Source of the DNA: Dimorphilus gyrociliatus
Lineage: Eukaryota > Annelida > Polychaeta > Dinophilidae
Direction of reading: 5' to 3'
NCBI GenBank assembly: GCA_904063045.1
Contig: CAJFCJ010000016.1
Location: 744,001 to 808,000, forward strand
DNA length: 64,000 nt
Every line of letters begins with the position of its first letter. Position 1 is the stretch's first letter. Below the pieces are notes generated by a model that worked only from the letters and a program-made list of their open reading frames with translations, was not told the DNA's origin and made no database searches. Of this stretch, positions 1-13,601 are shown in pieces. The position numbers and the translations under genes are program-made.

Positions 1-59
1 GAGAGAGAAATTTAAAAAAAAATACACAGGATAAAGTGAAAATGGAAGAAAAACCGGTT

Positions 60-1094
60 TCATAATTCAGTCGGCTTATTCCTCATTTTCTCAGTTTCTG
101 ATTCTTTTCCTAAGCTTTTCCTTTGGCATGTTCGTAGCAATTGTATGGAACTTCGGCGATGATTTACATCAATTATTAAACAGAATAACGAATTGAATGA
201 AAATTGTACGGTATTTGCCAAATTTGCTAAGCTTAATGAAAATCTAAATGCTAGGGAATATTCGTGATCGCATATTAAGAGATCAACTAAATCTAAAACC
301 TCACTAGGCGTTGCCAAAATGGCAATCATCAAAGCCAGAACAATAGCCGCTATAAGAGCTCTTCTGGTAGCCTTCTTCGTCCTAGTACTTTTTGAAATGG
401 AACATGTTCTTAATTGCTTAGTTATTAAAACAAAGCAAAAGCAGAGGATTACTAGTGGTATAAAAAATCCAATTGTTGACCAGGCTAATTTATATGCCAA
501 CTGCTTGCTCTCTTGCTTAGATGCACCACTCTCTTTTGGGACTATTGTGGACCATTTTGTACCATTCGTATTATTCCATCTGTGCGACTGCTGTGTAAGA
601 AAATCTGGAACGTGTCCTAAAACACAAATAAAGAAGAGCGTTAGAGTGGCCGCTGATAAATATCGAGGATGCACAATTATTGCTGCCAAGTCACTCCAAC
701 AAATGCAGCAGTAATGGCATAGTACAATTAAAGTTGCCAATAGAACGGATAATCTGGATAGCATGTTCAACATTGCCGTACTATATAGGGCGTAGTAAAA
801 TGTGAAATTCTTTTCTTCAAACCAAAACCGATTCGCGTCTTCGCTTGCTTTTGGTATGGCCATTATGCATATCAGAAAATTAGACATTGCCCAAGATGTT
901 AAACAAATTAATAACGACCTCTCGATCGATATTCTAATATAAGAACTATGATTTGGCCATTTTTTTGAGCGTCTAGCCTCCTCCGAGAAAACTATACGCG
1001 ATGTGAATACAACAACGTTTAAGAAGTTTCCTAAGACGCCGCAACAGCTTATTAGAGGTATGGCAATATGATCAATAACATTAGTTCCCGTCAT
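60..1094 (-). CDS. Divergent class A (rhodopsin-like) GPCR, 344 aa
   Basis: Single open exon with seven hydrophobic segments in the order of a rhodopsin-family receptor. TM1 carries GNFLNVVVF (the GN of TM1), and TM6 ends in a proline helix break (ILATPSEVLD). The layout resembles FMRFamide-receptor-like peptide GPCRs. Several family hallmarks are altered: the TM2 aspartate is Asn (AMSNFL), the TM3 DRY box is replaced by LCHYCCICW, the usual TM3 cysteine is absent, and NPxxY in TM7 reads NSLFCLI. It could be an orphan receptor with unusual G-protein coupling or a decaying paralogue, although the frame is intact. The ATG at 1094 is the first in frame. Upstream, a strong acceptor (pyrimidine run then CAG, first exon base 1117) and an open frame suggest a further 5' exon, so the start may lie upstream or this intron may be in the 5' UTR. 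The ligand cannot be inferred. Confidence 0.8.
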   Translation of the reverse strand: MTGTNVIDHIAIPLISCCGVLGNFLNVVVFTSRIVFSEEARRSKKWPNHSSYIRISIERSLLICLTSWAMSNFLICIMAIPKASEDANRFWFEEKNFTFYYALYSTAMLNMLSRLSVLLATLIVLCHYCCICWSDLAAIIVHPRYLSAATLTLFFICVLGHVPDFLTQQSHRWNNTNGTKWSTIVPKESGASKQESKQLAYKLAWSTIGFFIPLVILCFCFVLITKQLRTCSISKSTRTKKATRRALIAAIVLALMIAILATPSEVLDLVDLLICDHEYSLAFRFSLSLANLANTVQFSFNSLFCLIIDVNHRRSSIQLLRTCQRKSLGKESETEKMRNKPTEL

Positions 1095-1117
1095 TAAAAT
1101 GTTTGAACCTCTTGAAT

Positions 1118-3891
1118 CTGTGAGAAAAAAGAAAACTATAAATAAAATTGACTATATCTCTATTATCTAGACTATTTTTCAGTTGTGTTTCAAGTATATT
1201 TCTTTATCTTAACCATTTTAAAATGTCCCAGACGGTTAGGTGGTTTTTGTGTTGTTATTAATAATATATTGTTTTCAGTTCCGTAAACTTGCTATATATT
1301 GTCTATATTATGCTTAGAATAACAAGAGCTTAAAAACAATTTTGACAAAGATAAAAGAACAGAAAACAGTCTGAAATATGACCGCTTTCCTTTTCATTCC
1401 GATGAATAGCATTTGCTGGCGATCACTTATTTATTAAGTACAAAAACTTGGAATATTTTTAGATAACCATCACTATTGAAATAATATCAAAGATTTAAAA
1501 TTTCTCATATCAAACATCCAAAAGTTATTAAGGGATATTAAATGAAAATGACTTTATCCTTAGCATTAAACTCTTTATTTCCATGGCTATGTAAGCTATT
1601 AACATTCAAAGTATAAAAATGAGTATATCGATAAGAGGGAACGAGCGAAAGAGAGAGAGACAGAGACAGAGAAACGCTATCAAATGAAGATAAATCCTTT
1701 TCTCTCTCTCAAATGAATTTAATTTAAAATTATTTTGACATTAAAAGAATTCATATTTCTATAATCGGAACTAATTGGATGCAAGCATATATATTGTATA
1801 AATTATTTTACATTGTCAATATTGAAATACATCATGCAAAAAAACAGAAAATGAAAATTCTTTTGATTTCTATCGTTAATCCATAAGAATACTGTTGGAG
1901 TTGAAAGAGTATTTAAAAAAAAATATTGTACTTTCTACCTCTGCAAGTATCTTCGATTTTCGATTATCAATAAAATAAAATATAATAATCTAAAACTTTT
2001 AGAATACTTTGGTTTTTTTTTTAAAAAGAAAACACCGTAGGAAAGAAATTGCTTTTATGCAGTTTTAATATATATAAAGTATATACTATACATGTAGGAC
2101 AAAGTAAGGGCGCTGAACGAGTGGACAAGATTTGAAAATAAAAGTGAAGCCATTAAAAGAGTAGAAAAATTAGAATGATAAATAGTACAATTTTGTCATT
2201 AGATAGCAAATATGGAGAGAAAATGGGATAATTATCTACTTTAGATAAAGTTAAAAGAGTATATAATTATTAATTTCTATGTTAAAAGTATAAACAAGGT
2301 CAGTATAATTATTATACCCATATAGTTTTTACAAATGTAAATTTATTATTGTCTACTGTCTGCACTATAACAAATATTTTACATTCAATACTGATTATTG
2401 AAGATACTATTACATAAATTCATTTATTACAAAGTCATCCATCCGCGTAAATAGAACTAGAGAGAGAGAGAGAGAGAGAGGGAAAGAGAGAAAAGGAGAA
2501 AGAAGGAGAGAAATGGAATAAATAGAGCAATTATATTATTTCGATACAAAACAACAAGGAGAAAAATATAAAAAAAAAACTTTAATAAAAAAGTACACAA
2601 ATAAAAAATTATAACAGAATTTATTCTATAACGCAAATATATTTTAACTAAGTGGAACAAATGGAGCAAAAGTAACGTGTATAAAGAAAAGAAAACGCTT
2701 ATATTTCTGTAACCAATTGAATAAAGTATTGTGTAGATAAGCAAAATAATAAAAAAGACATTAAAAACATTTATTATTAAAATAAATATGAAAAAAGCCT
2801 AATTTCTCTAGCAAGAAATAACAATCAATTATTCTTCTTTGTTTTATATATAGTATCTCTTTCTCTCTCTCTCGCTCTCTCCAGTGTTCTTGCTGTACAC
2901 ATATATATATATACATAGAGTATATGTATAGTGTGTATATGTATCACATGTTGCCTTAACATCTCTTTCATTCTATTCAAAGTATAAACTTTTAGATAGT
3001 TAACTGGTAAAAGAGAAAATACAGTTATTCCCTTCAAATACATTATTGGTAACTTTATGCTATAGATTCTTGTATTAATACATTTTAAAGATATTTAAAA
3101 CACTCTTATAGAAATATGATACATTTTACACATCATATTCTGCTTTTCATCAATATAAATGTCATCAAGATTTTACCTTTTTCTTTCATATTTCTCTTTT
3201 GCTTTGTTGTGTTTATCCTAATATTTTTTATGCCCAAAACTTGTTTCATTAAATATTAGTAAAAGTGCGAAGAAGAAAAATAAGGATAGAATATAAAAAC
3301 GGTTTATTTAAATCTTCCTACTTCTTCTTCTTCTTCTTTATTGAGGTGTTTTAATTAAAAAATATCAGTATTTATTCTTTATATTTTTCTTATTCTACTT
3401 ATTACGATTAGAATTCCTATGTTCAGTGCGTAAAGTTTAAAATGTAATTTATTATCTTTAAAGGGGAGGTGAGAGGAAGGCAGAAAAACGGGAGGAGAGA
3501 AGAGAAAGAACCGAAAAGATTTAATGCTATTCATCTTCAGTTGAAAATATTATTTTATACCTTTTTCACTAGCTAACTTACTATTATTAACTAACATCTC
3601 AGTATATTCCATTTATTTATTACTCTTTTCTAACTATTAATAAACTACTACGATACCAATAAATAAATACCGTTTGACGGGAGTCGATTTTTCAAAGTAA
3701 TATTGTCGCATTCGAGTATCATAGTGAAACTGACGCTCAGATAGAAACAACTAAGGAAACTGCCACTGGACGGCGTATGTAGACGGCTAATAGGCCTAAT
3801 ATAAATGGCGTCACATTTTATAAATGAAAAAAAATCATAATAATTGCATAAATTTTTCAAAAATAAGAGAGAGGATATAAAATTCTTATAG
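1118..3891. other. AT-rich intergenic stretch with purine/pyrimidine arrays
   Basis: No coding region that I can support. It holds a (GA)n array at 2459-2480, a CT-rich tract at 2860-2882, short TA arrays near 2900-2940 and a GGAGGAAG-rich patch at 3463-3510. The open frames here translate microsatellites or have no splice context. Earlier exons of the EGF gene should lie in this region, but I could not identify them. Confidence 0.6.
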
Positions 3892-4161
3892 AAAATGATG
3901 AATTTGTGTACAAGTTTGCCTTGTAAGAATAATGGAAAATGTACAATGGACTTTAATAATAAAAACTTTATCTGCGCATGTCCAATTACTTATTCGGGTG
4001 AAAAGTGTCAAAATCCTACTAAATGTTATAATCATTTATGTAAGAATAAAGGACGTTGTTTATTATTAGGTAAACGAGATAGGAAGAGAAACATTTGCAT
4101 TTCCTATTGTACAATTATACTGTATATAGATAAATATATAGACGTAATCCTCTATAAGTGT

Positions 4162-4211
<50 letters not shown>

Positions 4212-5661
4212 TGTATATATACTGTATATATACTGTATGAAATTGAAAATTTAAGCCAAGTTAATTACAGGAGAACATGCCGCCTGTGCTTGTACACCCG
4301 ATTATTATGGAAATATGTGTCAATTTAGAAAGACTATTGGACAGGGGAGAAAATGCGACCAACATCCTTGTAGTAATCACGGTGTTTGTGTAGGTATATC
4401 CTCGTCTGTTGGGTTTAGGTTAGTAACCTTCAAATACTGTTTTACCTTTTCTTTTTTCTTTCCTCCCCTCCCCGCTACTTTTACAAATCCCTTGCTTTCA
4501 CTTAGATGTATATGCGCACCGGAATTTCTAGGCGCCTTCTGTCAAATTGCAGTCGATAAATGTTGGTTGAAACCGTGCAAGAACGGTGGCCACTGTTATG
4601 CTGTTGATCAGAAATACGTATGTTATTGTTTACCACAATTTAGCGGTGAAAATTGCGAAGGTTTGTTACTGTTTTTTTTCATCTTGAAAGTAAATAATAA
4701 TAATAAGAATAATAAGGAAAAAATGAATGTTTTTCACCATTTTCTGACGTTTTCTAAGTAAAACAAAGTAAATATCTTAACTTGTGTTAAAGAGAGTAGA
4801 AATTAATGAAAAACCTGTTTTTATTTACTTTTACTTAAAATGTTTTAATAATAAGAATTTAAACAAAAAGATAATAAATTATTCCATCTGTTTATTGCAA
4901 GTAATTTTCTCAAAATTATCAATTTCTTTGTAATACGAAATTTAATTATATCTCTTATAATGGATTTACAATCAAATGTAATTGTTATTTCATTTATTGT
5001 ATCTTGTATCTACTACTTTTGCTTAATGATATTCCTTACGAGTTTTCTTGAACATTTTATAAGTTTTATATAAATAGATAAAAGACACTGTCAAATCATC
5101 TAGATCTTTTACATGTAGTATAATGAGAAAGTTAACAGCTAATAATCATAGTGCAATGTTGACAAAAAAGGGAATTTTGACGACTTTAAGCATAATTCCC
5201 TAGTGCATAAAAATTACAAACACCATACCTCTATAATTATCTATGTAAAGTAGGATTTTTAGAAAGAGAGAGACAGATAATTGAAATGCTACATAATTAA
5301 TTGTTTTATCTTTTTTTGTATTATATAGTTTTGTTTTTCTAGTGGAAAAAGTGTTTTCTTTTTTAAAATTTCGATAGTAGACTCCTTTCCTCTCCTTTCC
5401 CATCCCCCTGTCAATATTTGATTACTTTGGCTATTCAACTATATATCTTTATATATATATATATAAATTTATATATATATATATATTCTTTGTTATTAAA
5501 CTAGTAGGAAATATCTTAATTAATAATTGATTATTAAACGTTTGATGTTGATAAAAATAATAAGCATAGCATATAAAAAATGTTTAATAACTTTTTACCG
5601 TAAAATTTCTTTCTTCTGTCTTTTTCTTTATATACCTTAAGTAATAAGTAAATTAGACTTT

Positions 5662-5697
<36 letters not shown>

Positions 5698-6684
5698 CTT
5701 AATAGTAGTAGTAATAATATTATAATAATATTAATAGTTAGATATACAAATGATTTTTCCCCAACCTTCTTTTACTTCTCATATTCGACCATTTTTCATC
5801 GGAGGAGAACGATGAAAAAGGGTTGAATTTAGGAAAGTTTTTCTCTATATGAAACATCAAGAGTTGTGGGAGGGAATCATGGTAAAGATAGATAAAGGAA
5901 AGGCGGATATATCTAGTGTTTATGATCAATAATAATTATATGTTTTCCTCTTTCTTTTCAGATTTTGGAAGTGGAAAACTGTTTGTTGTTAAAAGCACAA
6001 GTAAGGAATTAGAGTATTATTTTCAACGATTGTTTACATACATATATATGTAAACATATTGTTTACATAGACAAATTATAGTTTTGTTCTAAAATTACAG
6101 TTATTTTTACCATCTATAAAACAATAATTAGATTAATATACTAATGAATAATATCTACTAAATATTCAGTATGTATGTTTACTTTTCAATTGATCTATTA
6201 TATATAATAGATCTTATAAGTTAATTTCTTTATATAAGAACCTCCAACATATACAATTCATTTATCTGTGTAAGTTTATTAAATTGTCCTTTATTTACAT
6301 ATTTAATTCTTCCATTTATTCCTTTTTCTATTCCTTCCCTAAACTGTACATACATATATATAGTATTTATTCATAATGCTTTTAAATGAAGAAAGATTGC
6401 ACTACTTATTCCCCTTCTCAAGTTTCTTTTATTTAATATTTTATTAGCTATTATTAAATTAATAATTATGAGTTTTCTAATTTGATTAATAAGCTTTTAA
6501 TATGTTAAATCCCAAATGATTATTCTTAATCGAATAGGCTTTGTTTTCCTCTGTACTAAAAAAAGAAATCAGAAGCTTGAGCAAATGAAGTAGAAAGCGA
6601 AAAATGGTGTTTGTATGTTTGTACAGTATGTATGTATTTATATTTATTCCTGTGTGTGCGTATGTGTGTGTTAGCGTGTACGTA

Positions 6685-6720
<36 letters not shown>

Positions 6721-8951
6721 TAACTAAAAGAGTGAGAAGGAGAGAATAAATGGAAAGGAAGAAAATGAATTTTCTAGATGAGTTATAATTTGCAAAGCTG
6801 CCTTTGTTAAAAAATAAATAATCTGTCTTAACAGTTTACGGTCAATTTTACTATAAAGATTTCCAGTATTGGTTCATTTGGGAGTTGTCTTTCGCACAAA
6901 TACAGGTGGACTGTCTTTCTTTTCAATATCCCAAAATAAGCATATTGTTTCAGATGACATACTTCTTACTAGCTACGTTTATGTTTTTTTTTCTTTTGTA
7001 AAATATATAAATACAGTGAAAGAAAAATTCATTCACAGTTATACTTACTGCTATGCTTAATTATAACTTCTCGAAAGATCTTGATGAGTAAGACTTATCT
7101 GTACCATCTAACTGTTTATTAATCTTTATTTATACTTAACTACTGTTGTATATTAGCCTAATTTAAGTCCATAATTGAGGTGTAAATATAATATTTTGTA
7201 CGGTTAAAAGTAATTTTTACTGTTTGTTACTAAACTATGAATAATTTATGTATTTAGTAAAAGTTTTAAAATATTTAATCATATTTTTCCCTTTTAATTA
7301 ATCAATTAATCAATTAGTTAGTTAATTAGTTAGTTAGATAATTTTACAAATACTGTATGTACTATATAAATGAAAATTAATTAGTATTTTCATTGCTATT
7401 TTCTATCAGTTTATAGGATTAATACTGGATTTTTGTATAGAAATCTTAAACAGCTATCATCGTCAATATTTCCAATGCAAAGATCAATTTATTGATTTTT
7501 TTTTATAACTCATAATTGTATAGTTTATTAGATTTAATAGCACAAAGTTACGATTAGACATAATTAATTTGTGCCTCATTTTCCCTCAGCGTCCAACTTT
7601 CATCACTGGTCATTACTTGTTGTGGCAATATTTGTAGCAATTCTACTTGTATCAGCTATTATTACATTTATTTTTCAATGCTTTAATCTTTTGAGAAGGA
7701 TAAAGGGAAGACGTAGTTGTCCTGTTTGCGAAGAAGGTGGTAAAGATATGACTAGAATATATTTGGACGGTCACTGGCACTCCATTGACAAGATTATCAG
7801 TGAAAAGTTCAAGATTGATGGTAACGTATTAAATTGCAATATTACTTATTTTTCATTCCTCGAGCTAGTTTACTTAATTAAGACGATAGAAAGAATCAAA
7901 TATCTGAGCTGGTAAAAAATGAGGTCAAGAAGGAAACACCAACATCTAAAAGAGTCGAATGGAATATAGAATCTAAAAAGCCAGAACAAAAACTCGACAA
8001 GTCTATAGAAAAAAATTTTCTGTAAATTTTCTTCGTAATTGATTCTAGTCTTAATTAATTTAAATAATGGGTGACGTCTTCTGCGATACCCAATCGAAAA
8101 ATCTCGTTGTTGATTGTCATAAGAATTTTCTGTATGAGTGAATTTTCAGAAGAGTAAAGGATGAGAGTAAAGAACTTGAAGAGGTTTCGATCGTTAAAAA
8201 GAAAGTAGGCGATACATTATCCGACGAAGAAAAGATTGGAAAGTCGACTGGAAACAACAGGAATATGGCGCCCAATAATTCAATAAAGTACGATGTGAAA
8301 AGGGAGAATGGGAACAGAGTAAAAGTGTCTATGGACGCGTTAATTTCAAAATCGAGTGGTAAAGAGCTCAGTCAGTCAGGAAAACGCAGTCTTCCATTTG
8401 CGAATGATGACGAAAATCAAACGCAACGAAAATCCGTTGGCTTAAATACATCAAAAATCTATGACGGCCCCCTTTTAAAGACAGATCCAAATTATATAAA
8501 GAACAACACATTAGCCAGTTTTGATGATGAAAATCAATTAGTTAATAAAGATAACCAAAATATTAAAAATAAAGAAATCAATGGGAAAATAACTGAAAAT
8601 CAATCGTCTATTGTTGATCCCAGACGTAAATTGAAAAAATTGAAATCCATTACTTTTAATGAAGTTAATAAAAAAGACGTTAATTTTGATGATAATAATC
8701 TCGAAGAGAAAAATGCACAGGATGTCTTAGAACATAGACTTTCTTCAATAATCAAAGCTAATGAAAATAGTCCACAAAAAATTGAAAAGGATAAAAAATT
8801 AGCATCTAAGATGACATTAACTTCCCAACCTTATTCCGGTCGTTTCTTGAAAGCTGACCCTAGGTTTAAAGAGAAGGAAAGTAACATGAAAAATCAATTG
8901 CATTTTGCAGGAAAAAATATGGACACGAACGTAACAAGCAATCAAAACTAA
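3892..8951 (+). CDS. EGF-repeat / laminin-G-like single-pass membrane protein (5' end missing)
   Basis: Exons read by phase: 3892-4069, 4271-4418, 4506-4660, 5962-6000, 6867 to about 7000 (3' border unresolved), 7590-7820, 7883-8021, 8150-8951. The first three encode four EGF repeats with six cysteines each (for example KCDQHPCSNHGVC and KCWLKPCKNGGHC), two of them interrupted by introns. The next two give FGSGKLFVVKS then a VVFRTNTGGLSFF stretch typical of the start of a laminin-G domain. Exon 7590-7820 carries one transmembrane helix (LLVVAIFVAILLVSAIITFI) followed by a basic stop-transfer run. A hydrophilic Lys/Asp/Asn-rich cytoplasmic tail of more than 300 residues follows. The tail contains a repeated motif, YDGPLLKTDPNY and YSGRFLKADPRF. 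EGF-LamG-TM order recalls Crumbs or FAT-type proteins, but there is no Crumbs ERLI ending. At least one exon between 7000 and 7590 and all 5' exons are missing from my model. Confidence 0.75.
4161..4237. repeat. TA microsatellite with three tandem TACTGTA units, intronic
   Basis: Lies inside the first resolved intron (4070-4270) of the EGF gene. A pure (TA)n run passes into TACTGTA units at 4209, 4220 and 4231, spaced 11 bp apart, so here the heptamer has itself expanded as a tandem repeat. Confidence 0.9.
6685..6720. repeat. (GA)n microsatellite, intronic
   Basis: A run of GA dinucleotides with one GACA interruption, within the intron between exons 5962-6000 and 6867 of the EGF/LamG gene. 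It follows a GTGTGT/GCGTATGTG segment. Confidence 0.9.
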
Positions 8952-11900
8952 GGTTACAAGAGTAATCCCAGCTCTTTGTTAGTCTGCTTTTGCCTGTTTT
9001 CTATTTTTATTATATAATATATTCTACAATTGAAAATTGTTGTTTAAACTATAAGAATTATTGAAAAGTGTGCTTTTTATAATGGTAATATATTAGTACA
9101 GTAGTGTTCAAACAATATTATATATACTAATATATATACATATATATTGTATATATACTGTACAGTGTGTATAAAGAGTGTTAAGTACGCATACTATTTT
9201 CAGGTAAAAGTAACATATACTAAAATGAAAACGATTTTAGATAGACAGATGGAAAGCAAATCTAAAGCGTTTTCTACCTAAAAATAGATTTCTATACCTC
9301 TTTTCAGAATAATGCATCAGTTTTAAGCTAGTAAATATTATCTTCATTGCTATAAATGTAAGAGAATACTGTTATCTATTCAAGACAAAATTATCTTGAC
9401 TTTATAGTTTTACTAAGAGGCTGTCGTGTTTACTTTTTCAGATTTTATCTTTACAAGTTTGGCATTGAACTAAGTCTATTTTTACATCTAATAAAAAGAT
9501 AAAACTAATCTATATATAACATTTACAGTTAAAAAATTTCTTGAACTATAATTACGATAGACTCGCCTTCATTCTCTCTCTCTCTCTCTCCCTCTCTTTC
9601 TCTTTCACACTCTCCTCCTCCTCTCACTCTCTCAACCTACCACCTTATTATAATATTCAAATTAGACTAGTGAAATGTAAATTTAATTTGAAAAAAGTAA
9701 TAAACCAAGACCAAGAAACTTTTAACTGGGCGAATTATACCGAAAACGTAACTTTTCTTTTTATTCTTATCGATTATAGAGAGGAAAAAGAGGGGGCGGA
9801 GCAGACGAGGGAGAAGATCTGGCTACAAGTACATCTGAGTTTAAAAATGTGTATCAATTTCTATAAAGAGAATGCATTTTTAAGAGAGGGAGAGAGAGGG
9901 AAGGAAGAGGAAGGAAGGAAGGCAGAAGGGAAAGGAAGAGAGGGAAGGGAAGGGAAGGGAAGGGAAGGGAAGGGAAGGGAAGGGAAGGAGAGAACGAGTA
10001 AGAAATAAAAAGGGTAAGGGAAAATAATACGAAGAATAACTATTAAAATGCTTGATTTTAATAGCTCAAGGACATAAGAGAGATTTGAAAGTTAATGGAC
10101 GAAGTAGATGAAATGATATATATCGAAGTTATCTGTCAATTTCCATTATTCCTTGAAATAAAATAAAAAGGAAAACGTTTTGTGTGCCATGGAAGAAGAA
10201 AAATTCTTATTCATAGTTGAATGAAAGTAGCATATCTTTTTATTTACAGGGATTAATGTACAATCAGTCAAAAAAGTCAATTTACTTTAACACTAAAAGA
10301 AATTATCTGTTTGATGAAACATTATGTTTTCAAATATCAAATATTTTAATTTACTCTAATGTTCGTTTTTGTCAGAAAGAAGAGAGTATTAATTCTTTAG
10401 TCATCTTTCGATTGCGAATACCTTATACATATTAGGGGGTACATTGTTCTTATACGTCTAACATATGAAATTAAATAGACCTGCTAATATCATAAAAGTA
10501 TATAAATAGTCTATAGATACGTTTCTGACTCCATCTCTTCGTTCATCTTTTACTGTCAGTAACTCAATTAAAAGCCACAGGCCAAATCTAAGAGAGTATA
10601 AGTAGATCTTTTTTATACTCATTTTTTTTCCAAGAAGTCTATAATTCCAACACGTTTTATATTGAGTTGATGATCTTTATTGGAGAAGCAAATCATCTCC
10701 TCCAATTGATATTCTTCTGTCTCCATCTTCTTATTACGTATAAATTTAACTAGCAATAAAAAAATGACGTGTAAAGGCGATCTCTTTTTCTTTTTTATTG
10801 TTTCCTAGAAATTCTAAGTATTAGTTATTAAATTACATCATTTTTACCTATTACAGTTAACAGTTTATATAAACGGACAGTGGTGAAATATTCGCGGTTA
10901 TTACTATTCTGGTGAAATCAGTCCACACGTTTCTGACTACAGATACGTTATAAGACATCAATACGTCCAAGAGATGGCGGTAACGGTAGTAATAACTGTA
11001 CAATTTCACTTTGACACTCCTTCTCTATGATATAGTTAAAACTAAAAATTATGTTTATTACTTAAACATTCATATTTTGAAAGTTGGCTGCAAAAAATAA
11101 GAAACTATGCACGGAAAATATAGAGAAAAAGAGGGTTAAAACATATGAAAGAAGAAGAGAGGAAGAAAAGAAGAAAGAACGAATGAAAGAAATGCAGACA
11201 GGCAAAAAAGAATAGAAAAGAAGAAGATGAAGACGAAAAAGAAGAAAAAGAAACAAATAAATAATGAAAGACAACAAGGATAAATAGATAAAGCCATTGA
11301 GTTAGTAGGAATTTATTCAGAATAAAATAAGCGCCAATATTTTATGGACAGACCAAGTTTTGAACTTATAAAAAGCCGATATATCAACATAATACTACAG
11401 TAATATAAAGAAATTAGTAAGATGTCTCTACTAAACGAATACACGTCGAAAGTAACCGAAATAAATCATCCAGATCTTTTAGAGTAGGCTTATATAGAAA
11501 ATATAAATCAAATATATCATAGTTAAAGTGGTTTAATGATTACAGGATGAACACAAAATATATTTTATATATAAGATTTCAATAATCCTATAAGAGAATT
11601 TCTAAATCTATGCATTTATGTAAATCAATTATATCTTCCCACTTTAAATATATTAAGGAGAAGCATAGTCTCGCCTTCAATAGATAATTCTTATCTAACA
11701 TTTCAAAATGTACAGCAAAAATTCTAGTAGGAAACTAATTCTTTTACTCGATAATAATAATAAATTCAATGGAAATTCCCGTCTTTTTTTTATTAGATTA
11801 ATGACTCAAATTGCAAAAACCACTTTTACTTTTTGTAATGATATTCACAGTAATTCAGTTGTGCTCTATGACCGCTAGATGGCATTTAAACCTAACTGTA

Positions 11901-12490
11901 ATATACAAGGGAATGGTAATATTGTTAAAAACATAATTATTATATTTGTTTTTGTTCCCTTTTTGGTGAAAAGAGCATACAACTAATGTTAATCGATCCC
12001 TTGGTAAAGTTATATATTGTATTAGTCATAGCTTAATGATCCAATTTCATTAAGTTTTCGTACCAGAAGAAAAAGAGAAATTGAAAGCTTTTGTGTTGAA
12101 GGAAAAGAAGGAATAATTGCGAGTTAGACGTTATATAAATACATTTCTATACGTACGGTATATACTTTATATATAAAACTAAAAATGGTGAAATAACAGA
12201 TGACTTTAATAAAGAAATAAGAAATTCAAGTTGTGAACTATAGGATTAGTTTAATAGATTAAAATATCGATTTGAATGGAAATGGCTAGTATGACTAGTC
12301 AAAGCTTCTGAGTAAACAATTTGTATAGATATAATAGAAACAAAGTGACTTTAATAATGAACATGTAAATTTATACTAAATTATCTTATATAATGTATAT
12401 GTATATTTAAATAATTGTATATTCAATAGGATTAATTGCATGAACAAGTGGACAAACAATCAAATATGCATATAAATATCTCTTTCTCAT

Positions 12491-12529
<39 letters not shown>

Positions 12530-12625
12530 TGTATATGCACATAGCTATAAATATAGCGTATACATTGTGCATTATTTAGAGTCACTTGGAACCTAACCGT
12601 TCATTCATCCTTTTAGCGAAAACTC
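8952..12625. other. AT-rich intergenic, microsatellites, no supported gene
   Basis: Contains CT-rich sequence at 9572-9632, a (GGGAA)n array around 9941-9988, GA-rich sequence at 11101-11270 and a CT/TA compound array at 12480-12530. The 155-residue open frame over 9541-10008 translates these arrays and is not a gene. YY1-like motifs occur at 10972-10980 and 11876-11885. A 72-codon frame at 10217-10435 follows an acceptor-like sequence but has no partner exon that I can find. Confidence 0.5.
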
Positions 12626-13601
12626 TTAAATTTCTTCTGCACGCCGTTGAAACTTAAAGAGTTCTAAATAGCTTTCGGGAAAATGATTTTGACCATATAA
12701 ATCTTGCACGAATTCATCTAGTCTCGTTTGATTATAAGTAGTTAATTCTCTTTCTTCTTCATCTTCACCTTTGTCTCTTGTCCTTCTCTTTCGTTTACAA
12801 TCGTTTTCATGATATTTAAAGTGTAATTGGGACTATCGAAAAGAGATATGCTTTAGAATAAAACTCAGTTAATTAATTGGATATAATAGGTGAGATAGAG
12901 GGAAGAGATTAAGATCCTATGAGAGATAATTATAAGTGTTAATGAACTGGGTAAATATGCGTCTCTTTCACAACAAAAGTAACTTTAAGATTTATACACA
13001 AATCAGAAAAATCTCATTTTTCGATATAAAGAAAGGAGGCAAATAATTTGAAACTTTAATGAATTTTATGAATAATGAATTAGATTGTACAGAAAAGTTT
13101 TAATTAAGAAGGAATAAGAAGAAGAAGCAAAGGAAGTCATCAACTGGAATATACTTAATACATAGAGAAAGGGATTAGTAGAAAAGTTTTGCGTTGTATT
13201 GTTTATCTCAAAATTCTATTTACAGTAGAATGTAAAGTTAGAAAGCATAATAAAGAACAAAGAAAGGAAAGGAAAAGAGAATTTATAATTTTATGTTCAG
13301 TGAATTAAGTAAAACGGTTCAATTCTTTACACAACAAGCAAACGTCTCGTTCTGTCTTTATTATTAACATATTTATATTATACAGTAGATCTCAAATAGT
13401 ATCTGTCAGTGTCTTCTTCTTCTTCATCGTAGTTCTCGTCTAACCTCTTCAAGCAGCCTCCTAATGCCATCTATCGTTTTAATTAAACAATTCTAAAGTT
13501 TTAATAGAAAAATACTTACCAGTTGCTGTCAAAGTAAGTTTCAAATCAGATTGTTGGCCACCTTTCCAGCATGGAAATAACCCGCAGCTGACTTTGTACA
13601 T
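12626..13601 (-). CDS. Small unrecognised three-exon gene, about 104 aa
   Basis: Candidate exons: 13520-13606 (ATG at 13601), 13445-13470, 12626-12832. The first encodes MYKVSCGLFPCWKGGQQSDL and ends in a strong GTAAGT donor. The last follows a TTTTCGATAG acceptor. It encodes a basic, then acidic, stretch (CKRKRRTRDKGEDEEEREL) followed by an amphipathic C-terminus (LDEFVQDLYGQNHFPESYLE) and a stop. Phases agree (1, then 0). If the GTTAGA donor in the middle exon is not used, the frame ends at 13424 after a 42-residue peptide. The middle exon begins on a TAGATGGCAT sequence, which is also the recurrent motif seen near gene starts here, so it is the weakest element. I recognise no family. There is no signal peptide or membrane segment. 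Confidence 0.4.

Noticed and set aside
3669-3753. Plus-strand stretch resembling the start of a laminin-G domain (FDGSRFFKVILSHSSIIVKL)
   Set aside because: A stop lies directly upstream with no AG between, so no acceptor can open it; probably chance.
9541-10008. 155-residue open frame
   Set aside because: Translation of CT, GA and GGGAA arrays; no ATG at its start and no splice context.
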